Below the pieces are notes generated by a model. The model searched no databases, was not told where the DNA came from, and saw only the letters and a list, made by a program, of their open reading frames with translations. This document shows, one piece after another, positions 7,899-16,243 of a stretch of DNA of 34,308 nucleotides (position 1 is its first letter; the number at the start of each line of letters is the position of its first letter). The translations under genes and the position numbers were made by a program. Source of the stretch: an uncultured Sphingomonadaceae bacterium (GTDB lineage: Bacteria > Pseudomonadota > Alphaproteobacteria > Sphingomonadales > Sphingomonadaceae); assembly GCA_946479505.1 (NCBI GenBank), contig CAMLGC010000024.1, positions 1 through 34,308 of the forward strand, in the 5' to 3' direction.

Positions 7899-7972
7899 CG
7901 ACCGGATCGTTTGGCCGCGTCGAGGCATTGATCCGGTGCGGCACGACCGCCGCCCCAGCCGAGGAGAACCCG

Positions 7973-8260
7973 ATGCCGCCCCGCAAAACTTTCGTCCCAC
8001 TCGCCGTGCCGCTGCTGCTCGTCGCGTGCAACGCGCCCGAGACCAACGAGCCGCCGCTCAACACCACCGACTCCACCATCTACGATCCCGCCGCCAATCA
8101 GACCGGCGTGCCGATCCCGCCCGACAATGCCGTGCCCGCCGCGACCATTCCGGAGGAAACGATGCCCCCCATCCTCCCCGATCCGGTCGACACGAACGAG
8201 CTGGCGACCGACAATGTCCTATCGAACACCGCCGACAACGGATCGGACGGCACCCGGTAG
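7973..8260 (+). CDS. Small secreted lipoprotein, hypothetical
   Basis: A 95-aa protein beginning MPPRKTFVPLAVPLLLVAC, a lipoprotein signal peptide with the modified Cys at residue 19. The mature part is low-complexity, rich in Pro, Asn, Asp and Thr, with no Cys and no recognisable domain. GAGGAGA stands just upstream of the ATG, which fixes the start over an upstream in-frame ATA. It probably sits in the periplasmic leaflet of the outer membrane. Function unknown. Confidence 0.75.
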   Translation: MPPRKTFVPLAVPLLLVACNAPETNEPPLNTTDSTIYDPAANQTGVPIPPDNAVPAATIPEETMPPILPDPVDTNELATDNVLSNTADNGSDGTR

Positions 8261-8304
8261 AAACGTCGCCCGGCCAAAACCTTTCGCTGCCTCGGACGCG
8301 AAAG

Positions 8305-8335
8305 CACCGATAGGCTCTTGCAAGACCAATCGGTG
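8305..8335. promoter_or_regulatory. Nested inverted repeat upstream of the TM2 gene
   Basis: CACCGAT (8305-8311) and ATCGGTG (8329-8335) are perfect complements and enclose the 10-bp palindrome TCTTGCAAGA (8316-8325). It lies in the 113-bp gap between the lipoprotein gene and the TM2 gene. It could be a repressor operator or a weak terminator; no T-run follows. Confidence 0.4.
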
Positions 8336-8373
8336 TGTTGTTGAGTTAAAGCGGCTCAACAGGAGGGACATCA

Positions 8374-8823
8374 ATGCGAGGACAGGTGCTCGGGGTCGAT
8401 CGCGGCACGGGCGATGGCCAGATTTCGGGCGACGACGGGCAGCGCTACGTCTTTCGCCCCGCCGATTGGAGCGACTCGGCCGGTCCCGCGGTCGGCGCGC
8501 TCATCGATTTCGATATCGACGGCACGCGCGCGCGCCGCATCTACCGGCTGCCCGGCACCACGCCCGTCCCGATTCCGCCGCGCGTCGAAAGGGGCGGCCG
8601 CAACAAGGTCGCCGCGGCGCTGCTCGCCTTCTTCCTCGGGCCGCTCGGCATCCATCGCTTCTATCTCGGCCGAACGGGAACGGGGGTGCTGATGCTCGTT
8701 CTGTCGCTCACCGTCATCGGCCTGTTACTGACCGTGCCGTGGTCGCTGATCGACGCGATCCGCTACCTCGTCATGCCCGAGGACGAGTTCGCCGACCGCT
8801 ACGGTCGCCGGCTTCCGGCATGA
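8374..8823 (+). CDS. TM2 domain protein
   Basis: A 149-aa inner-membrane protein. Residues 1-65 form a soluble, beta-rich N-terminal part (DGQISGDDGQRYVF, then LIDFDIDG). The C-terminal half is a TM2 domain with two membrane helices and the diagnostic loop LGPLGIHRFYLGRTGTG, then PWSLIDAIRYLVM. AGGAGGG lies well placed before the ATG. The stop overlaps the start of the dehydrogenase gene. The role of bacterial TM2 proteins is not well defined; the fused N-terminal part resembles a small nucleic-acid-binding-like beta fold, but I cannot assign it. Confidence 0.88.
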   Translation: MRGQVLGVDRGTGDGQISGDDGQRYVFRPADWSDSAGPAVGALIDFDIDGTRARRIYRLPGTTPVPIPPRVERGGRNKVAAALLAFFLGPLGIHRFYLGRTGTGVLMLVLSLTVIGLLLTVPWSLIDAIRYLVMPEDEFADRYGRRLPA

Positions 8824-9755
8824 AAGCCGTCCTGCCCGCGCTTGCCCGCGCCGCGGTCGAGCCTCGGCTTCCCGTCGATCTCGACGTCGCCTGGTTCTCG
8901 ACCCGCGAGGAGGCGAACCGCATGGCCGTCGATGCCGACATCGCCTGGGTCGACATGCAGCGTTCGCGCTACGCGGGCGAAGCGGCCGCGCAGGCGATGC
9001 ACCTCAAATGGCTGTTCACGATCTTCGCCGGGCTCGACGCCTTTCCGCTCGATCTGCTCAAACAGCGCGGCGTCGTCATCACCAATGGCTCCGGCCTCAA
9101 CGCCCACACCGTCGCCGAATATGCGGTGATGGGCGTGCTCGTCGCCGCCAAGCGCTTCGACGAGGTCGTCCGCATCGCCGATCGGCATGAATGGACCACC
9201 GACGCCCCCGGCCGTGTCGAGCTCTACGGCACGCGCGCGCTCGTGATCGGCTACGGCACGATCGGCCGGCTCATCGGCGAGCGGCTTGCGGCGTTCGGGG
9301 TCGAGGTGACGGGCGTCACGCGATCTGGCCGCGACGGCACGCTTACGCCCGACCAGTGGCGCGATCGCCTCGGGGAGTTCGACTGGGTCATCCTCGCCGC
9401 GCCCTCGACCGGCGAGACGCGCGCGAGCATCGGCGCGCCCGAGCTCGCGGCGATGAAGCCGACCGCGTGGCTCGTCAACATCGCGCGCGGCGACATGGTG
9501 GAGAAAGCGGCGCTGATCGAGGCGCTCCGAACCGGCGCCATCGCCGGCGCGTTCCTCGACACGGTCGAGCCCGAGCCGCTTCCCGCCGACGATCCCCTGT
9601 GGAGCGCGCCCAATGCGATCCATTCGATGCACCTCGCCGGCCGCAGCCAGACGAAGATGTTCGAGCGCGGCGCCGCGCTCTTCCTCGAAAACCTCGCCGC
9701 CTTCCGCGAAGGGCGCCCGATGAAGAACGTCGTCGATCTCGACGCGGGCTATTGA
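8820..9755 (+). CDS. D-isomer-specific 2-hydroxyacid dehydrogenase family protein
   Basis: An NAD(P)-dependent dehydrogenase that interconverts 2-keto acids and D-2-hydroxy acids; the substrate cannot be told from the sequence. The 311-aa protein has the Rossmann motif GYGTIG (144-149) and the catalytic triad: Arg223 in NIARGD, Glu250 in DTVEPEPLP and His271 in SMHLAGRS. The N-terminal half shows GLDAFPLDLL and NGSGLNAHTVAEYA, typical of the substrate-binding domain. The ATG at 8820 overlaps the TM2 stop (ATGA); the open frame further upstream is a shadow. It ends 6 bp from the convergent gene at 9762. Confidence 0.9.
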   Translation: MKAVLPALARAAVEPRLPVDLDVAWFSTREEANRMAVDADIAWVDMQRSRYAGEAAAQAMHLKWLFTIFAGLDAFPLDLLKQRGVVITNGSGLNAHTVAEYAVMGVLVAAKRFDEVVRIADRHEWTTDAPGRVELYGTRALVIGYGTIGRLIGERLAAFGVEVTGVTRSGRDGTLTPDQWRDRLGEFDWVILAAPSTGETRASIGAPELAAMKPTAWLVNIARGDMVEKAALIEALRTGAIAGAFLDTVEPEPLPADDPLWSAPNAIHSMHLAGRSQTKMFERGAALFLENLAAFREGRPMKNVVDLDAGY

Positions 9756-9761
9756 GCCGGT

Positions 9762-10130
9762 TCAGAACGGCAGCTTGAACCGCAGCATCAGGCGCTTGCT
9801 GATCTGGCCCGCCTGGAGCGCCTCGCTCTCGAGATCGGCCGAGGCGCGGACCTTGCCGAACAACGTCGTCTCCGCGCGCGGCGGCGCCGCGGCAGTTTCC
9901 TCTTCGGGAAGCGGTTGCAGCCGATAGCGGTCCGCGCCCTCGCGATCGGCGCACACCACCACCTCCCCCGAATCAGACGCGTCGCACGCGCTCTGCCCGG
10001 CCTCGGCGACATCGAGGTCGATCTTCTGTCGGGCGGGGAGAACCGGCCCCATCACGGAGTGCGTCTGCGCCTGCTCGCCTCCCGCGCTCGCGACGGCGGC
10101 CTGAAGCAACAACAGCATCGCGCTGGGCAT
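9762..10130 (-). CDS. Secreted hypothetical protein
   Basis: A 122-aa protein with an N-terminal signal peptide (MPSAMLLLLQAAVASAGG). The mature part contains a Cys pair (SACDASDSGEVVVCAD) that could form a disulfide, followed by ADRYRLQPLP, a pattern common in small sphingomonad periplasmic proteins. The C-terminus, SKRLMLRFKLPF, is basic and hydrophobic. GGAAGGGA lies eight bases before the ATG at 10130, which decides the start against a much longer upstream frame. Function unknown. Confidence 0.75.
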   Translation of the reverse strand: MPSAMLLLLQAAVASAGGEQAQTHSVMGPVLPARQKIDLDVAEAGQSACDASDSGEVVVCADREGADRYRLQPLPEEETAAAPPRAETTLFGKVRASADLESEALQAGQISKRLMLRFKLPF

Positions 10131-10298
10131 CGGCGGTCTCCCTTCCGCTACCGTCCCGGTCAAATGCGGCGCCGGCAAGGCGTTTGGTTGGGCGATCCCG
10201 TCAAACCCGCGCGATCGGCTCGCGCAATTTTCCTTGATTGCCCCGTATGCCATTTTCCCGCATGGACTCGCTTCGTTCCCACGCGAGGATGACGCGAC

Positions 10299-11672
10299 AT
10301 GGCCGCCAAATGGGCCCCCGATAGCTGGACCGCGGCCGAAGCCCGCCAGCTCCCCGATTATCCGGACGCCGCTGCGCTCGATGCGGCGACGACGCAGCTC
10401 GGCAGCTATCCGCCGCTCGTCTTCGCGGGCGAGGCGCGCAATCTCACCGCCGACCTCGCACGCGTCGCGGAGGGCAAGGCGTTTCTCCTCCAGGGCGGCG
10501 ACTGCGCCGAGAGCTTCGCCGAATTCCACCCCAACAACATCCGCGACACCTTCCGCGTGCTGCTCCAGATGGCGGTGGTGCTCACCTATGCCTCGAAGCT
10601 GCCGATCGTGAAGGTCGGCCGGATGGCAGGGCAGTTCGCCAAGCCGCGCTCGGCGCCCACCGAGACGATCGATGGGGTCGAGCTCCCGAGCTATCGCGGC
10701 GACAACGTCAACGACATCGCCTTCACCCCCGACGCGCGCACGCCCGATCCGCAGCGGATGATCCGCGCCTATTCGCAAAGCGCAGCGACGCTCAACCTGC
10801 TGCGCGCCTTTGCGCAAGGGGGATACGCCAACCTCCATCAGGTCCATCGCTGGACGCACGATTTCATGGGCCGCAGCCCATGGGCCAAGAAATATGCTGA
10901 GACCGCCGATCGCATCGGCGACGCGCTTGAGTTCATGGAGGCGTGCGGCATCAATGCCGACAGCGTGCCCCAGCTATCGGCGACCCAATTCTACACCAGC
11001 CACGAGGCGCTGCTGCTCCCCTACGAGCAGGCGCTCGCCCGGCAGGACAGCCTCACCGGCGACTGGTACGACACCAGCGCGCACTTCCTGTGGATCGGCG
11101 ACCGCACGCGCTTCGAAGGCTCGGCGCATGTCGAATTCCTGCGCGGCATCGGCAACCCGATCGGCATCAAATGCGGCCCGAGCCTCGAGCCGGACGTGCT
11201 GCTGCGCCTGCTCGACGCGCTCAACCCCGCGCGCGTCCCCGGCCGCATCACCCTCATCACGCGCTACGGCCACGACAAGATCGAGGCCGGGCTGCCCAAA
11301 CTGGTCCGCGCGGTGCTGCGCGAGGGGCACCCCGTCGTGTGGAGCTGCGATCCGATGCACGGCAACGTCGTCAAGGCTGCGAACGGCTACAAGACGCGCC
11401 CCTTCGAGCGCATCCTGGCGGAAGTCCGCGGTTTCTTTGCGGTCCACCGCGCCGAAGGCTCGATCGCCGGCGGCATCCACGCCGAGATGACCGGCCAGAA
11501 CGTCACCGAATGCACCGGCGGCGCGGTCGCCGTCACCGAACAGGCCCTCGCCGATCGCTACCACACCCACTGCGACCCACGCCTCAACGCGAGCCAGAGC
11601 CTCGAACTGGCGTTCCTCCTCGCCGAGATGCTCAACCGCGAAATGGCCGAACGGCGGAAAGCGGCGGCGTAG
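10299..11672 (+). CDS. Class II 3-deoxy-7-phosphoheptulonate (DAHP) synthase
   Basis: The first enzyme of the shikimate pathway; it condenses phosphoenolpyruvate with erythrose 4-phosphate. The 457-aa protein is the plant/actinobacterial class II type (often named aroG or aroF), recognisable from [43 protein letters not shown] and WSCDPMHGN. The metal-binding Cys (GGDCAES) and the later His/Glu motifs ([15 protein letters not shown]) are present. The ATG at 10299 follows GAGGA. It is separated from the divergent gene at 10130 by 168 bp that must hold its promoter; I see no leader-peptide attenuator there. Confidence 0.96.
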   Translation: MAAKWAPDSWTAAEARQLPDYPDAAALDAATTQLGSYPPLVFAGEARNLTADLARVAEGKAFLLQGGDCAESFAEFHPNNIRDTFRVLLQMAVVLTYASKLPIVKVGRMAGQFAKPRSAPTETIDGVELPSYRGDNVNDIAFTPDARTPDPQRMIRAYSQSAATLNLLRAFAQGGYANLHQVHRWTHDFMGRSPWAKKYAETADRIGDALEFMEACGINADSVPQLSATQFYTSHEALLLPYEQALARQDSLTGDWYDTSAHFLWIGDRTRFEGSAHVEFLRGIGNPIGIKCGPSLEPDVLLRLLDALNPARVPGRITLITRYGHDKIEAGLPKLVRAVLREGHPVVWSCDPMHGNVVKAANGYKTRPFERILAEVRGFFAVHRAEGSIAGGIHAEMTGQNVTECTGGAVAVTEQALADRYHTHCDPRLNASQSLELAFLLAEMLNREMAERRKAAA

Positions 11673-11707
11673 GGCGCAGGCTGAGCGGCACCCGGCGACG
11701 CGCCTCG

Positions 11708-11793
11708 GTCATTCCCGCGAAGGCGGGAACCCAGAATGGCTGTCGCGCGACGGGTCGGGACCATCCGAAACCTGCCCCTTCGCGCAATGACGG
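11708..11793. repeat. GTCA-type dyad repeat, degenerate right arm
   Basis: The left arm GTCATTCCCGCGAAGGCGGG is intact. The right side is reduced to a TTCGCGCAATGAC remnant at 11779-11792, so the outer GTCAT/ATGAC ends survive but the right hairpin is broken. It lies in the 285-bp gap after the DAHP synthase gene. Confidence 0.7.
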
Positions 11794-11957
11794 AGGAAGG
11801 TCGGCGCGCGCCCCTGGCTCGCCGCTGTGATCACCCAAGCTCGACCCTATAAGTGGTCGTTCGTGGGCGGCCCGACGAGCCGCTAGTCTGGCGACGGGGG
11901 CCGATGTAAGTTCTCAATGGTAAGGACGGCGTGTCCGGATGTCATTGGAGGGCGTCG

Positions 11958-12653
11958 ATGTTGTCATTTAAAGCACGGCACGGCGCCGGTGAAACCTTGG
12001 CCGTCGATCGGCTGAGCTTTTTGACTGACGGCGTGTACGCCATCGTTCTCACTATCCTCGTGCTGGAACTCAAGATCCCGGAAGGGTTGACCGACGCCCA
12101 AATCTACCCCGCGATCGCTGCCAACGCGCCGAAGTTTATCGCGTTCGCTATCGCCTTTTCGGCCGCGTCGATCGGTTGGACATTCACGTTCCTGCTGCAC
12201 AGCGTAATCAGGCGCAGTAACTTCCTGCACCTCGTGCTGACGCTTGGGTCTCTGATGTTTGCGTCGTTGATTCCATTCGCCTCTGCGATGATGGGGAATT
12301 ATCCGGATTCTCCGTGGGGATACGTGCCCTATTGCATCGACATTGCGGGTCTTTGCCTGGTTTATACCCTCGATCTTCTCTTTTGCGGTCGCGCACTGAC
12401 CGCCAACACCATCGACTCGAAAATCATCCTGACGTTGTGGCTGTCGACCGCGGCCTGCATGGCACTAGCCATTTTTGGCGCGACATTTCTCGCATTCTGG
12501 AGCCCGCACGTAACGTGGTGGGTTATAGTGATTGGAACCGTCGTGATCTGGGTGGATTATTACCTTCTCGCCAGATGGATCGCCCGCGAAATGGCGAAGG
12601 AAGACTCAGTTGAGTCACTCACAATACCGAAATCGATTCGCCCCAATTCATAA
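11958..12653 (+). CDS. TMEM175/DUF1211-like six-helix channel protein
   Basis: A 231-aa membrane protein with about six hydrophobic helices (roughly 24-40, 60-80, 92-112, 122-143, 157-181 and 186-206). It fits the one-repeat bacterial TMEM175 potassium channels, which work as tetramers. The first helix reads RLSFLTDGVYAIVLTILVLE, the position of the family's R-xxx-FSD motif; here FSD is replaced by LTD, while Arg18 and Asp24 are kept. I choose the ATG at 11958, preceded by GGAGGG, over an ATG at 11940. Base composition is clearly lower in GC than the neighbours and codon use is less biased, suggesting acquisition. The gap to the DAHP synthase argues for an independent transcript. Confidence 0.8.
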   Translation: MLSFKARHGAGETLAVDRLSFLTDGVYAIVLTILVLELKIPEGLTDAQIYPAIAANAPKFIAFAIAFSAASIGWTFTFLLHSVIRRSNFLHLVLTLGSLMFASLIPFASAMMGNYPDSPWGYVPYCIDIAGLCLVYTLDLLFCGRALTANTIDSKIILTLWLSTAACMALAIFGATFLAFWSPHVTWWVIVIGTVVIWVDYYLLARWIAREMAKEDSVESLTIPKSIRPNS

Positions 12654-12895
12654 ACGATGCCGCAGGCCATGTGCCGGACGGAGTGAAGACGAACGGAGGC
12701 GCGGTTTGGCTACCGGTACGCGGTCGCCCTCACTATGTTGTCGCGCCGTTCCGCTTGAGTGGCAGCTTTCCGGTCCCTGAGAATTATAAGCCGCCCGTCC
12801 GAAATCCACCACAACCCGCCATCACCTGTCATAGGAAGCGGTGCTTCCCGGCAAATCCATCCGACAGGCTTGCGAGAAACTCGCCCGCGCGTGAA
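12654..12895. other. Intergenic region between the convergent TMEM175-like and xth genes
   Basis: These 242 bases carry no gene I can support. Composition at the left end resembles the lower-GC channel gene. The open frame crossing it on the plus strand is the start of a long shadow frame over xth. I see no clear terminator hairpin. Confidence 0.5.
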
Positions 12896-13690
12896 CTACC
12901 CCGCTGCGCGCAGCGTCACCCAGGTCGGCGCATGGTCGCTGGCCTTCTCGCGCCCGCGATATTCCTTGTCGACGCCGGCGTCGATCAGGCGGTCGGCGGC
13001 TTGGGGGCTCAGCAGCAGATGGTCGATGCGAAAGCCCGCGTCGCGCTGCCATGCGCCTGCCTGATAATCCCAGAAGGTCCACACGCCGCCTCGCGGGTGC
13101 CGCGTCCGCAGCGCGTCGGTCCAGCCCTGCGCCACCAGCGCGCGATAGCCGGCGCGGCTCTCGGGCTGCATCAGCGCGTCGGTCCGCATCGCCGATACCG
13201 AGAAGGTGTCGTCGTCGTTCGGAATGACGTTGTAGTCGCCCGCGAGCACCACCGGCCGCTCCTCGGCGAGCAGCGCCAGCGCGCGCTCGCGAAGCCGCTC
13301 GATCCATTTGAGCTTGTAGTCGAACTTGGGGCCGGGCTGCGGGTTGCCGTTGGGAAGATAGATCGACGCGACCGTCAGCCCCGCGACATCGACCTCGAGA
13401 TAGCGGCTGTGCGCGTCCTCGGGATCGCCGGCGAGCCCGCGCTGGCGCTCGACCGGATCGGCCCCGCGCGCGAGCACCGCGACCCCGTTGAACCCCTTCT
13501 GCCCGTGCCACACCGCCCCATAGCCGGCGTCGCGCACCTCGTGCTCGGGGAAGGTCTCGTCGCTGGATTTCAGCTCCTGAAGGCAGACGATGTCGGGCTG
13601 CTGCTCGCCCAGATATTCGAGCAGCCGCGGCAGCCGCGCCTTGATGCCGTTGACGTTGTAGCTGACCAGTTTCACGCGGCTTGTCCTCAT
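12896..13690 (-). CDS. xth: Exodeoxyribonuclease III
   Basis: An apurinic/apyrimidinic endonuclease and 3'-5' exonuclease of base excision repair. The 264-aa protein has the exonuclease-endonuclease-phosphatase fold with all signature blocks: SYNVNGIKARL at the start, CLQELK (metal-binding Glu, about 39), GFNGVAVL, YLPNGNP, AGDYNVIPND (catalytic Asp/Asn) and the final ASDHAPTWV (catalytic His). I start at the ATG at 13690, giving MRTSRVKLVSYN, typical of the family. A TTG at 13720, five bases after the erpA stop, would add ten residues and cannot be excluded. It follows erpA closely on the same strand. Confidence 0.95.
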   Translation of the reverse strand: MRTSRVKLVSYNVNGIKARLPRLLEYLGEQQPDIVCLQELKSSDETFPEHEVRDAGYGAVWHGQKGFNGVAVLARGADPVERQRGLAGDPEDAHSRYLEVDVAGLTVASIYLPNGNPQPGPKFDYKLKWIERLRERALALLAEERPVVLAGDYNVIPNDDDTFSVSAMRTDALMQPESRAGYRALVAQGWTDALRTRHPRGGVWTFWDYQAGAWQRDAGFRIDHLLLSPQAADRLIDAGVDKEYRGREKASDHAPTWVTLRAAG

Positions 13691-13723
13691 TGCGACACCA
13701 GCCGGTGCCGTATCAGACAAAGC

Positions 13724-14059
13724 TCACACCGCGAAGCTGGTGCCGCAGCCGCAGCCGCTGGCGGCGTTGGGGTTCTCGACCCGGAACGCCGCGCCGCCCA
13801 GCGAATCGACGAAATCGACCGAACAGCCGCGCACCAGGTCGAGGCTGATCGGATCGACGACCAGCGTCACGCCGTCGGTCTCCGCGCGCACGTCCTCGTC
13901 GTCGATCTGCTCGGCAAGCCCGAAGCGATACTGGAACCCCGAACACCCCCCGCCATCGACCGACAGCCGCAGGATCGCGGGCTTGCCCTGCCGTTCGGCG
14001 ATCGCCGCCACCCGCGCGGCGGCGGCTTCGGTCAGAAGGATATCGGGAGCGTTCGTCAT
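13724..14059 (-). CDS. erpA: Iron-sulfur cluster insertion protein (IscA/ErpA type)
   Basis: An A-type carrier that passes [Fe-S] clusters to target enzymes. The 111-aa protein has the three conserved cysteines in LSVDGGGCSGFQYRFG and SGCGCGTSF. The central VDPISLDLVRGCSVDFVD matches the family. I start at the ATG at 14059 (MTNAPDILL), which gives the standard length; the frame extends 15 codons further without support. Whether it is functionally ErpA or IscA cannot be decided from this region, which has no isc or suf genes. Confidence 0.9.
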   Translation of the reverse strand: MTNAPDILLTEAAAARVAAIAERQGKPAILRLSVDGGGCSGFQYRFGLAEQIDDEDVRAETDGVTLVVDPISLDLVRGCSVDFVDSLGGAAFRVENPNAASGCGCGTSFAV

Positions 14060-14149
14060 GCCCGCGAGATAGGGCGCCGCGGGGCGATCGGCAACCGACC
14101 GCACGCCCCGCTCAACGCATGCCCCGCTGGTGCGACCCGAAGCGGAGTC

Positions 14150-15337
14150 TTAGTCCTCGACCTCGGTCGCGCTCGCGAGCGTCGGGATCGCCTGCACCGC
14201 CTTGTCCTGAAGCGCGGTCAGATAGTCGGCGGTCTGGAGGAACGGCATCGGATTGACCGCATGGCCATCGATGCGGACCTCGTAATGGAGATGGCTGCCG
14301 GTCGAACGCCCGGTCGAGCCCATCAGCGCGATCACCTGACCGCGCTTCACGCGCTGGTTCGGCTCGACGAGGATCTTCGAGAGATGGCCGTAGCGCGTCT
14401 CGATCCCCTTGCCGTGATCGAGCTCGACGAGATTGCCGTAGCCGCCCGCACGGCCTGCGCGCTCGACGATTCCGTCGGCGGTGGCATAGACCGGCGTACC
14501 GATCGGACCGGGAATATCGACGCCCGCGTGCATCGCCGAGGTGCCGCGGAAGGGATCGCTGCGCACGCCGAAATAGCTCGAGAAATGGAGGTCGGCGCTG
14601 ATCGGATGCACCGACGGGATCGCGATCACGCTGTGCTCGAGCGAATCGAGCTTCTTCCATGTCTGGAACAGCGAGCGGAACTGCGCGTCCGAGCGCGCCT
14701 CTGCGGTCGCCGCCTTGCCGTCGACCGGCTCGTAGGGGCCGCCCATGCCTTCGGACGTGGCGAAGCGGCTCGGATCGAGACCGAGCTTGCGCAGCTTGGC
14801 CGCCGTCGTCTTGTAGCGCAGCTCTGCGACCTTCTGTGCCTTGGCCGCGAGCTGGAGCTGGCGCTGTTCGACCCGGCCGAGCGGTGCGGCGAGATCGGGT
14901 GAGAGCGACGCGAGCTCGGCATTGCCCGCAATCGCCGCCTCGATCTCCTCGGGGCTCGATCGCCCCTCGAGCACCGCGGCGATCAGCGCCTGGCGCTGCT
15001 CGACCTTGCTGACCTGCACCTTGGCCGCGATCTTCATCGCGGCGACGTCGGCCTTCATCTTCTCGACCTTGACCTTCATCATCGCGACGCGTGCCTCGGG
15101 CGAGGCCGGATCGCCCAGGCCCGCGGCGGTCGCGGCGGACATCCCCACCTGCGCCACGCCGTAAACCGAAAAGCTCAGCGTCACCGCGAGCACCGAGGCG
15201 AGTGCCGCCTGCGTCTTGCCGCGGATGCTGAACCGGCGCAGATCGCGCCCGTCGTGAAGAATGAAATCGCGTGTCGTGAAAAAGGAGCGGAACCTGGAAA
15301 GCCAGTCCGCGTTGGAAGAAGTGGAAGTTGAGTTCAT
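14150..15337 (-). CDS. M23 family metallopeptidase, membrane-anchored with coiled coil
   Basis: A LytM/M23 zinc endopeptidase-type protein that would cut peptidoglycan cross-links or activate amidases. The 395-aa protein has a cytoplasmic N-terminus, one membrane helix (about 43-63) and a Lys/Glu/Ala-rich coiled coil (about 85-200, with MMKVKVEKMKADVAAMKIA). The M23 domain follows near the C-terminus, with GVRSDPFRGTSAMHAGVD, YGHLSKI and the active-site HLHYEVR. The H-xxx-D and HxH zinc ligands are all present, so it should be active. The ATG at 15337 begins MNSTSTSS; the frame upstream to 15430 is not supported by a binding site. Confidence 0.9.
   Translation of the reverse strand: MNSTSTSSNADWLSRFRSFFTTRDFILHDGRDLRRFSIRGKTQAALASVLAVTLSFSVYGVAQVGMSAATAAGLGDPASPEARVAMMKVKVEKMKADVAAMKIAAKVQVSKVEQRQALIAAVLEGRSSPEEIEAAIAGNAELASLSPDLAAPLGRVEQRQLQLAAKAQKVAELRYKTTAAKLRKLGLDPSRFATSEGMGGPYEPVDGKAATAEARSDAQFRSLFQTWKKLDSLEHSVIAIPSVHPISADLHFSSYFGVRSDPFRGTSAMHAGVDIPGPIGTPVYATADGIVERAGRAGGYGNLVELDHGKGIETRYGHLSKILVEPNQRVKRGQVIALMGSTGRSTGSHLHYEVRIDGHAVNPMPFLQTADYLTALQDKAVQAIPTLASATEVED
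15289..15313 (+). promoter_or_regulatory. Candidate EcfG-type promoter, antisense inside the M23 gene
   Basis: GGAACC (15289-15294), 15 bases, then CGTT (15310-15313). It points away from the M23 gene, on its opposite strand, into the gap before DUF455. Sequence and spacing equal the candidate at 23477-23501. No plus-strand gene follows, so if active it would make an antisense or intergenic RNA. It may be a chance match. Confidence 0.3.
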
Positions 15338-15445
15338 TATTCCCCGGCGACCGTTTGTGCGGATGCGAAGAGGCGATCCGCTCCATTCGTGTTCCGACCG
15401 GATCCCCGCCCTGCCGTGAACGAGCACCATTACTGACCGATAGCG

Positions 15446-16243
15446 CTACAAATCGGCAAGAGCCGCGTAATATTCGCGCGTCAGACCGGCAGCGCGACGC
15501 GCCGAGTCGTTGAAGGGGGGCTTCAATCGCCCCCTGAAATGCTTCGTCACGAGCATCTGCCAGTGCGTTTCGGGCGCGAATCGATGCGCCGCGCAACCCG
15601 ATTCGAACCATCTCGTCCCCGCCGCGACATGGCGGATTTCGTCGCGCACGATCCGCTCGAGAATGCGCGCGCTCGCCTCGTCTTCCGCACTGCGAAATCG
15701 CTCCACCGTCGCCGGCGTCACGTCGAGCCCGCGCGCCTCGAGCACCATCGGCACCACCGCCAGCCGCGCGAGCGGATCATGCGCGGTCTCGCGCGCCGCA
15801 TCCCACAGCCCTTCGTGTGCGGGCAGCGCACCATAATGGCTGCCCAGCGCCTTCAATCGCCGGTCGAGCAGCGCGAAGTGCATCGCCTCGTCGGCACCGA
15901 CGCCGATCCAGTCGTCGACGAAGCCGCGCGGAAAATCGGCGCCGAACCGCCCCGCCATGTCGAACGCCAGGTCAATCGCGACGAATTCGATGTGCGCGAG
16001 CGCGTGGAGCAGCGCGATCCGCCCGCGCTCGGAGCCGCCGCGTCCGCGCTTGGGCATGCGGTTGGGCGGCAGCAGCTCGGGTTCGGTCGGCCGCGCCGGC
16101 ATCTCGGGCATCGCGACATCGAACGCATGGCGCAACGCTCCCCGTCGCCCCGCCCGCGCCGCCTCGCGCGCCGCCCGCACCTTCGCCGCGGGCTCGGCGG
16201 TGAGCAGAACGTCGCGCGCCGCCTCGGCGATCGAACGGATCAT
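15446..16243 (-). CDS. DUF455 family ferritin-like protein
   Basis: A 265-aa soluble protein of the DUF455 family. It has ferritin-like metal-ligand patterns in the helices: HIEFVAIDLAFDM, ADEAMHFALLDRRL and RDEIRHVAAGTRWF, with two E-x-x-H motifs as in di-iron four-helix bundles. A di-iron site is therefore plausible, but no reaction is known for the family. The ATG at 16243 overlaps the bcp stop by four bases (ATGA), so it is the third gene of a glnE-bcp-DUF455 transcript. The longer frame to 16399 is a shadow of bcp. Confidence 0.88.
   Translation of the reverse strand: MIRSIAEAARDVLLTAEPAAKVRAAREAARAGRRGALRHAFDVAMPEMPARPTEPELLPPNRMPKRGRGGSERGRIALLHALAHIEFVAIDLAFDMAGRFGADFPRGFVDDWIGVGADEAMHFALLDRRLKALGSHYGALPAHEGLWDAARETAHDPLARLAVVPMVLEARGLDVTPATVERFRSAEDEASARILERIVRDEIRHVAAGTRWFESGCAAHRFAPETHWQMLVTKHFRGRLKPPFNDSARRAAGLTREYYAALADL

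Noticed and set aside
8677..8704. GGAAC-N15-CGTT inside the TM2 gene
   Set aside because: Spacing is one base shorter than the other sites, the sixth -35 base is wrong, and it lies in coding sequence; probably chance.
13691..13720. TTG start for xth ten codons upstream
   Set aside because: The extra residues are not typical of the family, and the internal ATG gives the standard length; noted as an alternative only.
12671..14902. 743-aa open frame on the plus strand
   Set aside because: It runs antisense over xth, erpA and most of the M23 gene, is Arg/Ala/Gly-rich, and has no recognisable domain; a typical GC-rich shadow frame.
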